Below are positions 25,214-33,617 of a DNA stretch of 64,000 nt, one piece after another. Made by a program: the position numbers and the translations under genes. The notes below the pieces were generated by a model. That model worked only from the letters and a program-made list of their open reading frames with translations. It was not told where the DNA came from and made no database searches. The stretch is taken from assembly GCF_016785085.1 (NCBI RefSeq), contig NZ_JAENHO010000019.1, forward strand, positions 81,175-145,174, written 5' to 3'. The number at the start of each line of letters is the position of its first letter. Position 1 is the first letter of the stretch. Source of the DNA: Paractinoplanes lichenicola (lineage in GTDB: Bacteria; Actinomycetota; Actinomycetes; Mycobacteriales; Micromonosporaceae).

Positions 25214-26406
25214 GCGCGGACTCCCGGGTGGAACTTCGGCACTCGCATGCTCACCTTCGTGCCGGCTCCGGGCGCGGTCTCGACCACCAGGCCGAAATGG
25301 TCGCCGAAGACCGACCTCAGTCGTTCGTCCACATTTGCCAGGCCCACGTGCTGCCCGTCGTCCGTCTCGGGCATGCCGGCCGCGAACACCGCCGGGTCCA
25401 TGCCGACCCCGTCGTCCTCCACCGTGATGTGGCATTCGGCGCCGGCGTCCTGGGCTTCGATGCTCACCATACCGACGCCCGGCTTGCGCGACAGGCCGTG
25501 GCGGACGGCGTTCTCGACCAGCGGCTGCAGGCAGAGGAAGGGCAGCCCGACCGGCAGCACCTCGGGCGCGATCTGCAGCCGGACCTGCAGCCGGTCGCCG
25601 AACCGGGCCCGTTCGATCGTGAGGTAGCGGTCGATCGAGCGCAGCTCCTCGGCCAGCGTCGTGAAGTCGCCGTGCGCGCGGAACGAGTAGCGGGTGAACT
25701 CGGCGAATTCGAGGATCAGCTCACGCGCCCGCTCGGGGTCCGTACGGACGAAGGAGCCGATCGCGGTGAGCGCGTTGTAGATGAAGTGCGGGCTGATCTG
25801 GGCCCGCAGCGCTCGCACCTCGGCCTTGGCCAGGCGCTCGCGCGACGAGTCGAGCTCGGCCAGCGCGAGTTGCGAGCCGGCCCAGCGGGCGGCCTCCAGG
25901 GTGGCCTGCACGAGCCCGGGCGCGGGGTGGTCGTCGGCCACCGCCACCAGCGCGGCCGCGGCCCGGCCGTCGGGGCGGCTGGCCAGCGGCGCCACCACGG
26001 CCCCGCGGACGACACAATCGACCCGGTCGCAGGGCAGGTCGGAGGCGGACAGCACGATCGAGCGTTGCGAGTCCAGGGCCCGTACGGCGGCCGCGGTGAA
26101 CTGGTCGCTGTGGTGGCTGCCGCGGCCGTCGAAGGCGAGGCAGCTCTCCCCGTCGGTGATCGTCAGCCCGGTCGCGCCGACGAGCGTGCGCAGGGGGCGG
26201 GCGGCCTTGGCGGCGGTGCCGGGGCTGAGGCCGGCGCGCAGCGGGTCGGCGGCGAGGGCGGCGGTGTGCAGCACGTCGTAGGTGGCCCGCTGCATGGCGG
26301 TGGCGATGCCGCGGCGGGCGCGCAGCCGGACGACGGCCACCACCGCGGCGGCCAGGGCGGCCAGGACGGCGACGACCGCCAGCACACTGCCCACTTGTCC
26401 GGCCAC
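25210..26406 (-). CDS. LytS-type sensor histidine kinase
   Basis: 398 residues. One N-terminal transmembrane helix (about 5-26) is followed by a GAF-like region (40-180) and a His_kinase (PF06580) domain with RAQISPHFIYNALTAIGSF, where His is the phosphorylation site. The HATPase segment has PLVENAVRHGLS, VEDDGVGMDP and HVGLANVDERLR. It phosphorylates the downstream LytTR regulator. The C-terminal tail SMRVPKFHPGVRA is the source of the mini-ORF repeats that follow. Confidence 0.93.
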   Translation of the reverse strand: MAGQVGSVLAVVAVLAALAAAVVAVVRLRARRGIATAMQRATYDVLHTAALAADPLRAGLSPGTAAKAARPLRTLVGATGLTITDGESCLAFDGRGSHHSDQFTAAAVRALDSQRSIVLSASDLPCDRVDCVVRGAVVAPLASRPDGRAAAALVAVADDHPAPGLVQATLEAARWAGSQLALAELDSSRERLAKAEVRALRAQISPHFIYNALTAIGSFVRTDPERARELILEFAEFTRYSFRAHGDFTTLAEELRSIDRYLTIERARFGDRLQVRLQIAPEVLPVGLPFLCLQPLVENAVRHGLSRKPGVGMVSIEAQDAGAECHITVEDDGVGMDPAVFAAGMPETDDGQHVGLANVDERLRSVFGDHFGLVVETAPGAGTKVSMRVPKFHPGVRA

Positions 26407-26532
26407 GCAGCAGATAGTAGGCGGTCATACCGTATTGGCAGGGTGTCAATTGGGATTACCAGCTAGTAACAAGCTGATCAACGATGTGACATACATCGAT
26501 CCCTAGCTCTACCCACACCCAGGGAGAGTTCC

Positions 26533-27387
26533 ATGGTCAAAGCCCGTGTGGCGGCCGTTCTCGCAGCCGTCCTGTTCGCGGTCTCACCTGCCGCACCAGC
26601 TCTCGCGGCCAACCCGTACGAGCGTGGCCCCGCCCCCACGACCAGCAGCATCGAGGCCGCCCGCGGCTCCTTCGCGACCGCCACGACCACCGTCGCCCGG
26701 TCTGCGGTCAGCGGTTTCGGCGGCGGCACGATCTACTACCCGACCAGCACCGCCGAGGGCACGTTCGGGGCCGTGGCCATCTCGCCCGGCTTCACCGCCT
26801 CGCAGTCCAGCGTCTCGTGGCTCGGCCCGCGGCTCGCGTCGCAGGGCTTCGTGGTGATCACGATCGACACGCTCAGCACGCTCGACCAGCCCGCCAGCCG
26901 CGGCACCCAGCTGCTGGCCGCGCTCGACTACCTGACCCGTACGAGCAGTGTCCGTACGCGCATCGACGCCTCTCGGCTCGGTGTCATGGGCCACTCGATG
27001 GGTGGCGGGGGCAGCCTCTCGGCCTCGGTCAGCCGCCCGGCCCTGCAGGCGGCCATCCCGCTGACCCCGTGGCACGGCACCAAGAGCTGGACCAGCGACC
27101 GGGTGCCGACCCTGATCATCGGGGCCGAGAACGACACCGTGGCGCCGGTCAGCTCGCACTCCGAGCCGTTCTACACCAGCCTGCCGGCGGCCTCGGACAA
27201 GGCGTACCTGGAACTCAACAACGCCTCGCACTCGGCGCCGACCTCGACGAACGTGACGGTCGCGAAATACAGCATCTCGTGGCTCAAGCGCTTCATCGAC
27301 GACGACACCCGCTACGACCAGTTCCTGTGCCCCAACCCGTCGGGTACGGCGATCCAGGAGTACCGCTCCACGTGCCCCTACAGCTGA
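26533..27387 (+). CDS. Secreted polyester (PET) hydrolase/cutinase homologue
   Basis: 284 residues. A Sec signal peptide is cleaved near APALA-ANPYERGPAPT; the mature start NPYxRGPxPT is the classic opening of Thermobifida cutinases, LCC and IsPETase. The triad is S155 (GHSMGGGG), D201 (GAENDTVAPV) and H233 (NNASHSAP). Oxyanion positions are F87 and M156. C266 and C281 form the conserved C-terminal disulfide. His154 is cutinase-like, but S234 after the catalytic His is the residue found in IsPETase (S238), where cutinases carry Phe. It hydrolyses extracellular polyesters or cutin-like polymers. An AGGGAGAG ribosome binding site precedes the ATG. Confidence 0.94.
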   Translation: MVKARVAAVLAAVLFAVSPAAPALAANPYERGPAPTTSSIEAARGSFATATTTVARSAVSGFGGGTIYYPTSTAEGTFGAVAISPGFTASQSSVSWLGPRLASQGFVVITIDTLSTLDQPASRGTQLLAALDYLTRTSSVRTRIDASRLGVMGHSMGGGGSLSASVSRPALQAAIPLTPWHGTKSWTSDRVPTLIIGAENDTVAPVSSHSEPFYTSLPAASDKAYLELNNASHSAPTSTNVTVAKYSISWLKRFIDDDTRYDQFLCPNPSGTAIQEYRSTCPYS

Positions 27388-27388
27388 G

Positions 27389-28978
27389 CTAGTAGGCGCC
27401 CTTGCGCTTGAGCACCACGAAGATCGTTCGCCAGAGGATGCCGAGGTCGTACGTCAGGGACCAGTTGTCGACGTAATACAGGTCCAGGCGTACGGCCTCG
27501 TCCCACGACAGGTCGGAACGGCCCGACACCTGCCACAGGCCGGTGATGCCCGGGCGCACCAGCAGCCGGCGCCGCACGTCGCCCAGGTAGTCACCGTCGT
27601 CGGCGGGCAGCGGGCGCGGGCCGACCAGCGACATCTCGCCCTTGAGCACATTGATCAGCTGGGGCAGCTCGTCGAGCGAGGTGGCCCGCAGCTTCGCGCC
27701 GAACGAGAAGATCCGCGGGTCGTTCTTCATCTTGAAGAGCATGCCGTCGGACTCGTTGAGCTCCTCCAGCGTGCGCTTGCGCTCCTCGGCGTCGACATAC
27801 ATCGTCCGGAACTTCCACACCCGGAACGTGCGGCCCTCGTGCCCGACGCGGGGCTGCCGGAAGAAGACCGGGCCGGGGTCGGAGAGCTTGATGCCGATCG
27901 CGATGGCGATCAGGATCGGGCTGATCACCAGCAGGCCGAGGCCGGCCGCGACCCGGTCGAGCAGGTTTTTCACCAGCCAGCCGGGGCCCGACAGGGTCGG
28001 CTCCTCGACGTGCAGCAGCGGCAGGCCCTCGATCGGGCGGATGTGCACCCGGGGGCCCGCGATGTCGGTCAGCTGCGGGGCGACGACCAGGTCGACGCCG
28101 GTGCCCTCGAGCTGCCAGGCCAGCCGGCGCAGCTCGCCGGGCTCGGCGCTGGCCGAACCGCAGACCGCGATCGTGTCGGCCCCGACCTCGCGCACCAGGG
28201 CGAGCACGTCGCGGGCCGCGTAGACCGGGACGGGCGTCTCGATGCCGCGGGCGGCGGCGTAGCCATCGGTTATGTGGATGGCCACCGGGATCAGGCCGGC
28301 GGCCGGGCTGCGGGTGACCGCGGTGTAGACCTCGAGCGCCTCGGGCAGGGTGCCGACCAGGATCATGCGGTGGGCGCCATGGCCGGTCTTGCGGCGGGCG
28401 AAATGCAGCACCTGGCGCGCGGCGACGCGACCGACGAGCAGGAAGGCCACCGCCATCAGCGAGACCGCGGCGACCGTGCCACGCGACAGCGGGGCCTTGG
28501 TGGCGAACGCGAGCAGCGACACGGCGGCCACGATGGTGACCGAGGTGCGCACGATCCGCTTGAACTCTTCGCTGCCCAGGCCCAGGTAGCGCCGGTCGTA
28601 CGTGCCGTTGGCCCAGAGCAGGATCATCCAGCCCAGCGGAAGCACCACGTACGCGAAGAAGATGAACAGCTCTTCGTTGTGCAGGAAGAACAGGCTCTTG
28701 CCGTAGAAACCCGAGCGCGACTTCTCGATGTACGTCGCGGCCAGGTGACTGGCCAGGACGGCCGAGATGAGATCGAGGAAGACCAGGACCAGGGTGTACG
28801 GGCGGTGCCAGCGCGAGAGGCGCTTGTGCTGCCGGTTCCACGCGGATCGGGGTACGCCGTTGCTCGGTGGCGGCTGCTGCTGCCACTCGAAGCTGTCGTA
28901 CGACACGGGTTTGCTCCGGCTGCTGTCGGTAACCGGGCGATGCAGGCTAGCGGTCACCTCGCCTACGTCCTCCCGCAT
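27389..28978 (-). CDS. Polyprenyl-phosphate sugar-1-phosphate transferase (WbaP/CpsE-type)
   Basis: About 529 residues. Four N-terminal transmembrane helices are followed by a CoA-binding-like Rossmann region (HRMILVGTLPEALEVYTAV) and a fifth helix. The C-terminal transferase domain has FFRQPRVGHEGRTFRVWKFRTM, SLDELPQLINVLKGEMSLVGPRP and RPGITGLWQVSGRSDLSWDE. It starts exopolysaccharide repeat-unit assembly by loading a hexose-phosphate onto undecaprenyl phosphate. No wzx/wzy genes are adjacent. The start is uncertain (28996, 28978 or GTG 28957). Confidence 0.92.
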   Translation of the reverse strand: MREDVGEVTASLHRPVTDSSRSKPVSYDSFEWQQQPPPSNGVPRSAWNRQHKRLSRWHRPYTLVLVFLDLISAVLASHLAATYIEKSRSGFYGKSLFFLHNEELFIFFAYVVLPLGWMILLWANGTYDRRYLGLGSEEFKRIVRTSVTIVAAVSLLAFATKAPLSRGTVAAVSLMAVAFLLVGRVAARQVLHFARRKTGHGAHRMILVGTLPEALEVYTAVTRSPAAGLIPVAIHITDGYAAARGIETPVPVYAARDVLALVREVGADTIAVCGSASAEPGELRRLAWQLEGTGVDLVVAPQLTDIAGPRVHIRPIEGLPLLHVEEPTLSGPGWLVKNLLDRVAAGLGLLVISPILIAIAIGIKLSDPGPVFFRQPRVGHEGRTFRVWKFRTMYVDAEERKRTLEELNESDGMLFKMKNDPRIFSFGAKLRATSLDELPQLINVLKGEMSLVGPRPLPADDGDYLGDVRRRLLVRPGITGLWQVSGRSDLSWDEAVRLDLYYVDNWSLTYDLGILWRTIFVVLKRKGAY

Positions 28979-29127
28979 CCGGAAAAGATTACGCACCGCG
29001 ACGAGTCGGAACGGAGAACCGCGCCGCGGAAACGTGGGACCGGGCCACTATACCGATGGATCGGGCGGAAAGAAGCGGACGTTGTGCCCGGTTTACCAAC
29101 CGTGTACGTAGCGTGACCGATACGCCG

Positions 29128-29988
29128 CTATCGGATCAACTTGGACAGCCGTCGATCGGCCAGCGGCTTGCCCCCGGTCTGGCACGTCGCGCAGTACTGC
29201 AGGCTCTTGTCGGCGAACGACACCTCGCGCACCGTGTCGCCACAGACCGGGCACGGCAACCCCGTACGGGCGTGGACGCGCAGGCCGGCCCGCTTCTCGC
29301 CCTTGAGTTCGGCCGCCTTCATGCCGACCGACCGGGCCACGGCGTCGTTCTCGACCTCGCGCATGGCCGCGTACAGGGTGTCGATCTGCTCGTCGGTCAG
29401 TTTTCCGGTGAGTGCGAACGGCGACATCTTCGCCACGTGCAGGATCTCGTCGGAGTAGGCGTTGCCGATGCCGGCCAGCACCTCCTGGTCGACCAGCACG
29501 CCTTTGACCTGCCCGTTGCGGCCCTTGATGCGCTCGGCGAACTCGTCGCGCGAGACCGCCAGCGCGTCCGGGCCGAGCCGCGAGACGCCGGGGACCTCGG
29601 CCGGATCCCGTACGAGATAAGCGGCCAGCGACTTCTGGGTGCCGGCCTCGGTCAGGTCGAACCCGGAGCCGTCGTCGAGCCGCACCCGGATCGCGATCGG
29701 CCCGCTGCCCGGCTTGAGCGGCGCGGGCGACTTGAACGCGTCGCGATAGTGCAGCCAGCCGGCCCGGGCCAGGTGGACGACCAGGTGGATCTCGTCACCC
29801 AGGCCCACGTCGAGGAACTTGCCGTGCCGACCGGCCGAGGTGATCGGCAGGCCGGCGATCGCGGTGGCCGGCGGGTCGTACGTCTTCAGCGCGCTGAACG
29901 AGGACACCTCGAAGCGCTCCACGGTGTGGCCGACCGCGCGCTCGCGCAAGTAGGCCGCGAGCGCCTCGACCTCAGGAAGTTCGGGCAC
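29128..29988 (-). CDS. Fpg/Nei-family DNA glycosylase
   Basis: 286 residues from GTG (VPELPEVEALAAYL). The catalytic Pro-Glu (PE) follows the initiator. The Lys of GRHGKFLDV, the H2TH region QEVLAGIGNAYSDEILHVAKMSP and a C-terminal C4 zinc finger (CPVCG, then 16 residues to CATC) are intact. The enzyme excises oxidised bases and cleaves the strand in base-excision repair. The GTG start is chosen because Pro must be residue 2. It is divergent from a glycosyltransferase with only 25 bases between starts. Confidence 0.95.
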   Translation of the reverse strand: MPELPEVEALAAYLRERAVGHTVERFEVSSFSALKTYDPPATAIAGLPITSAGRHGKFLDVGLGDEIHLVVHLARAGWLHYRDAFKSPAPLKPGSGPIAIRVRLDDGSGFDLTEAGTQKSLAAYLVRDPAEVPGVSRLGPDALAVSRDEFAERIKGRNGQVKGVLVDQEVLAGIGNAYSDEILHVAKMSPFALTGKLTDEQIDTLYAAMREVENDAVARSVGMKAAELKGEKRAGLRVHARTGLPCPVCGDTVREVSFADKSLQYCATCQTGGKPLADRRLSKLIR

Positions 29989-30013
29989 GACCTCAACGGT
30001 AGCGTCTCTGGGC

Positions 30014-31189
30014 GTGAAGGTCGTCGTTGCGCACAACCGGTATCGGGAAGCGATGCCGTCCGGCGAGAACGTCATCGTCGACACCGAGATCACCCAGCTC
30101 CGCGAGGCCGGGATCGAGGTGCTGCCGTTCCAGCGCAGCTCCGACTCGATCGGTGACCTGCCCCTGGCCGAGAAGGCGCTGCTGCCGCTCTCCCCGATCT
30201 ATGGCCGGGCCGCCCAGCGCGACCTGGCCGAGCTGCTCGAGGCCGAGCGCCCCGACGTGCTGCACCTGCACAACCCGTACCCGCTGCTCTCGCCCTGGGT
30301 CGTGCGAACGGCCCACGCGCACGGCGTGCCGGTGATCCAGACGGTGCACAACTATCGGCAGGTCTGCTCGTCGGGCCTCTATTTCCGCGACGGGCACAAC
30401 TGCCAGGACTGCCGGGGCAAGCTGGTCGGCTGGCCCGCGGTCAAGCACCGTTGCTATCGCGGCTCGGCCGCCCAGAGCGCGCTGATGGCGACCACCCTGG
30501 CCGTGCACCGCCCGACGTGGCGCTCGGTCGACCGGTTCATCGCGCTGACCGACCGGATCGCGGCGCACCTGCGTGACTACGGCATCCCCGACGAGCACAT
30601 CGTGGTCAAGCCGAACGCGCTGCCCGATCCCGGCGAGCCCACGGCGCTGGGCGAGGGTTTCCTGTACGGGGCCCGGCTGTCCCCCGAGAAGGGCCTCGAC
30701 CTGCTGCTGGAAGCCTGGCGGCAGCACCCGGACGGCGCGCTGGGCACCCTGCGGATCGCCGGCGACGGCGAGTTGCGCCCGCTGGCCGAGCGGGCCGCCG
30801 CCGAGCGTACGGACGTGGTCTACCTCGGTATTCTCGACCGCGACGGCATGCGCCGGGCGCGCGACGAGTCGGCAGTCGTGGTCGCCGCGCCGACCTGGAA
30901 CGACACCCTGCCCACGGTGATCCTGGAGGCGCTGGCGGCGGGCCGGCCGGTGCTCGGCACCGACGTCGGCGGCATCCCGTATCTGGTGGGCGACGAGGCC
31001 GGATGGGTGGTGCCGCCCCGAGCCGACGCGCTGGCCGGCGCGCTCCCGATCGCCCGCGACCAGGCACAGGCCGTGGCGCCTGCGGCCCGGGCCCGCTACC
31101 TGCGCGACTTCCACCCCGACGTGCTGACCGGCCGGCTGATCGACATCTACACCAGTCTCACAGCAAACTCTGATCACTCCCGCAGGTAG
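30014..31189 (+). CDS. Family 4 glycosyltransferase
   Basis: 391 residues, a GT-B fold. The N-terminal domain contains MKVVVAHNRYREAMPSGEN and DVLHLHNPYPLLSPWVV. A cysteine pair region (CSSGLYFRDGHNCQDCRGK) is typical of a GT4 subgroup. The C-terminal nucleotide-sugar domain has GARLSPEKGLDLLLEAW and APTWNDTLPTVILEALAAGRPVL, the E-x7-E motif. It probably adds a sugar to a surface polysaccharide or lipid carrier. It is followed 30 bases later by an arylsulfotransferase gene. Confidence 0.92.
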   Translation: MKVVVAHNRYREAMPSGENVIVDTEITQLREAGIEVLPFQRSSDSIGDLPLAEKALLPLSPIYGRAAQRDLAELLEAERPDVLHLHNPYPLLSPWVVRTAHAHGVPVIQTVHNYRQVCSSGLYFRDGHNCQDCRGKLVGWPAVKHRCYRGSAAQSALMATTLAVHRPTWRSVDRFIALTDRIAAHLRDYGIPDEHIVVKPNALPDPGEPTALGEGFLYGARLSPEKGLDLLLEAWRQHPDGALGTLRIAGDGELRPLAERAAAERTDVVYLGILDRDGMRRARDESAVVVAAPTWNDTLPTVILEALAAGRPVLGTDVGGIPYLVGDEAGWVVPPRADALAGALPIARDQAQAVAPAARARYLRDFHPDVLTGRLIDIYTSLTANSDHSRR

Positions 31190-31219
31190 ATCTTGCGGGA
31201 CCCGGGAACGCTCGGAAAC

Positions 31220-32722
31220 GTGAGCATCTCCCGGAGAAATGTCCTGCTCGGCTTGGGTGGCGCGGCGGTGACCGGGGTCGGCGGTTTCGCACTCGGCCGT
31301 CTTCCCTGGGGCGAGCCCGCTCCCGAGGAACCAGCCGCCGTCGAGGATCCGAAATTCCGGTCCCGGCCGGATCTGCGCACTCTGCCCGACGTCACGATCA
31401 CGATGGCGGCCGCCGGCACCGTCGCGGGCTCGATCTTTCTGACCCCCGCCTCCGGCACCGGGTTGTGGGGGCCGCTCGTCGTCGACGAGAAGGGCTCGCC
31501 GGTCTGGTTCAAGAAGGTGCCCGACCCGGCCACCGTCGCGATCGACCTCAAGGCCCAGCAGTATCGGGGCAAGCCGGTGCTGACCTGGTGGGAGGGGACG
31601 ATCGGGGGCACCGGCGGGCAGGGCGTCGGCCAGGGCGAGTTCGTGATCGCCGACCAGTCCTACCGCGAGATCACCCGGGTCCGGGCGGCCGGCACCGAGC
31701 AGGCCGACCAGCACGATCTGGTGCTCACGCCGCAGGGCACCGCGCTCTTCTGGGTCTACGACCCCATCCCGTACGACCTCAGCGCGCTCGGCGGGCCGAC
31801 CGACGGCGTGCTGCACGACGGCGTGATCCAGGAGATCGACATCGCCACGGGCAAGAAGGTCTTCGAGTGGCGGTCCAGTGATCACGTGGGGCTGGACGAG
31901 TCGTACGCGCCGCGCCCGGTCGGGGAGTCGGAACATCTCCCGTACGACTATTTCCACGCGAACTCGGTCGGCCTGGCCGCGGACGGCGACATCATCATGT
32001 CGGCCCGGCACACGTGGGCCGTCTACAAGATCGATCGCCGCAGTGGCGAGGTCAAGTGGCGGATCGGCGGCAAGAAGTCGGATTTTGAGGTCGACGAGCG
32101 CACCGCGTTCTCGTGGCAGCACGACTTCCGGCAGCGCCGCGACGGCTCGTACGGGCTCTTCGACAACGGCGCCGGTGTGACCAAGGAGAAGGAGTACTCG
32201 CGTGGCGTCGTGTTCCGGGTCGACGAGGCCGCGCGGAAGACCACTTTCGTACGCGAGTTCCTGCATCCCGACCGGCTGTCGGCGCCCACGCAGGGCAGCT
32301 TCCGGGAGCTGGCCGACGGCGGCTCGTTCGTCGGGTGGGGGCAGATGCCGCACTTCACCGAGCACAACGCGGACGGGACCGTGCGGCTGGCCGGGCACTT
32401 GCCGCTCGACAACCAGTCCTACCGGGCGTACAAGGCCGAATGGACCGGCACGCCGCTCGACCAGCCCGCCCTGGGGCTGCGCGTCGAGGGCGGCAACGTG
32501 ATCGTCTCGGCCAGCTGGAACGGCGCCACTCGCGTCGCGCGCTGGCGGGCGCGATGGGGGACGCAGCCCGGCGCCCTCGCCGAAAGCCAGGTCGAAGTGG
32601 CGCGGACCGGCTTCGAGACAACCCTGACAGTGCCCGGCACGCCCGAGTACGTGGTGGCGGAGGCGCTGGACGTCGGCGGCAATGTGTTGGGCACCTCATC
32701 GGCGATCCCCGTACGGGTTTGA
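31220..32722 (+). CDS. Arylsulfotransferase (ASST) family protein, Tat-exported
   Basis: 500 residues from GTG at 31220 (VSISRRNVLLGLGGAAVTGV). The N-terminus has a twin-arginine motif SRRNVL and hydrophobic core, so export folded via Tat is likely. The body shows ASST features: DQHDLVLTPQGTALFWVYDP, FHANSVGLAADGDIIMSARH, GEVKWRIGG and SWQHDFRQRRDGSYGLFDNG, with the catalytic-type His residues. Family members transfer sulfate between phenolic compounds or are structural relatives of unknown activity. The distal stop codon overlaps the promoter of the next operon. Confidence 0.85.
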   Translation: MSISRRNVLLGLGGAAVTGVGGFALGRLPWGEPAPEEPAAVEDPKFRSRPDLRTLPDVTITMAAAGTVAGSIFLTPASGTGLWGPLVVDEKGSPVWFKKVPDPATVAIDLKAQQYRGKPVLTWWEGTIGGTGGQGVGQGEFVIADQSYREITRVRAAGTEQADQHDLVLTPQGTALFWVYDPIPYDLSALGGPTDGVLHDGVIQEIDIATGKKVFEWRSSDHVGLDESYAPRPVGESEHLPYDYFHANSVGLAADGDIIMSARHTWAVYKIDRRSGEVKWRIGGKKSDFEVDERTAFSWQHDFRQRRDGSYGLFDNGAGVTKEKEYSRGVVFRVDEAARKTTFVREFLHPDRLSAPTQGSFRELADGGSFVGWGQMPHFTEHNADGTVRLAGHLPLDNQSYRAYKAEWTGTPLDQPALGLRVEGGNVIVSASWNGATRVARWRARWGTQPGALAESQVEVARTGFETTLTVPGTPEYVVAEALDVGGNVLGTSSAIPVRV

Positions 32723-32765
32723 CATTCCTGGCTAACGGCATTAGCTTTTAGCTAACGGAGTTAGC
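32719..32765 (+). promoter_or_regulatory. Promoter with twin TetR operators
   Basis: A consensus -35 TTGACA (32719-32724) and -10 TAGCTT (32742-32747) are separated by 17 bases. Two copies of a palindrome, GCTAACGGCATTAGC (32731-32745) and GCTAACGGAGTTAGC (32751-32765), sit across the spacer/-10 and just downstream, with centres 20 bp apart (two helical turns). This is an ideal repressor layout for the TetR encoded at the end of the operon. The -35 overlaps the stop codon of the upstream gene. Confidence 0.85.
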
Positions 32766-32783
32766 CAAACCCAGGGAGTTGTC

Positions 32784-33617
32784 ATGACCGAGTTCCTCAC
32801 CGTCGACGGCGGCACGATCGCGTACGAAGTGACCGGCGCGGGCCCGCTGGTCGTCCTGGCCCACGGCATGGGCGACAGCCGCGAGTCCTACCGGTTCGTC
32901 GTGCCGCAGCTGGTGGCGGCCGGCTATCGGGTCGCCAACGTCGACCTCCGCGGGTGCGGCGAGTCGAGCGCCGTGTGGCCTTCCTACACCCGTACGGACA
33001 TCGCCGGTGACCTGCTCGCGGTGGTTCGCCACCTCGGCGGCCCGGCCGTGCTGGTCGGCCAGTCGATCTCCGGCGGGGCCGTCACGGTCGCCGCGGCGCA
33101 GGCCCCCGACCTGGTCGAAGGGATCGTCGAGATCGCGCCGTTCACCCGCAAACAAGCCATCAACCTGGGCGACCTGCGGGTGAAGTCGTACCGCACCGGC
33201 ATGACACGGCTGCTGATGATGGCCATGCTGGGCAGCGTGAAGTGGTGGCACAAATACCTCGACCTGGCCTTCCCGGGCCGCAAGCCGGCCGACTGGTCCG
33301 CCCAGCGGCAACGCAACGCGGCGATGCTGGCCGAGCCGGGCCGCATGAAGGCGCTGCAGAAGATGGGCCAGACGCCCGCCAACGACGCCGGAGCACAGCT
33401 GGGCAACGTCCGCTGCCCCGTCCTGATCGTCGAAGGCTCGCTCGACCCCGACTGGGCCTCCCCTCGCGCCGAGGGCTCGGCGATCCTGGCCGAACTGCCG
33501 GCCGGGCTGGGCAAACTCGAGGTCATCGAGGGCGCCGGCCACTACCCGCACACGCAATACCCGGACGAGACCGTCGCGGTGCTGCTGCCCTTCCTCAAGG
33601 CGTACGCCCGTGCCTAG
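32784..33617 (+). CDS. Alpha/beta hydrolase
   Basis: 277 residues. Oxyanion motif AHGMGDSRESYRF, nucleophile elbow VGQSISGGAV, acid in VEGSLDPDW and catalytic His in EGAGHYPHTQYPDE mark an active alpha/beta hydrolase without signal peptide. It is the first gene of an operon controlled by the twin palindromes; AGGGAG lies upstream of ATG. The substrate is probably the ligand or a relative of the ligand of the co-transcribed TetR repressor (inference). Confidence 0.92.
   Translation: MTEFLTVDGGTIAYEVTGAGPLVVLAHGMGDSRESYRFVVPQLVAAGYRVANVDLRGCGESSAVWPSYTRTDIAGDLLAVVRHLGGPAVLVGQSISGGAVTVAAAQAPDLVEGIVEIAPFTRKQAINLGDLRVKSYRTGMTRLLMMAMLGSVKWWHKYLDLAFPGRKPADWSAQRQRNAAMLAEPGRMKALQKMGQTPANDAGAQLGNVRCPVLIVEGSLDPDWASPRAEGSAILAELPAGLGKLEVIEGAGHYPHTQYPDETVAVLLPFLKAYARA

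Larger units (their letters stand above)
25115..25255. repeat. 47-bp tandem repeat at the kinase/regulator junction
   Basis: Two full 47-bp units begin at 25115 and 25162, each opening CTCATGCGCGGACTCC and closing GTCGCATG or CTCGCATG. A third, shortened 41-bp version begins at 25209 and lies inside the kinase 3' end. The units differ at a few bases. The 90-bp gap between kinase stop and regulator start plus a 4-base overlap equals exactly 2 x 47 bp, so the gap is explained by two duplications of the junction. Confidence 0.88.
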
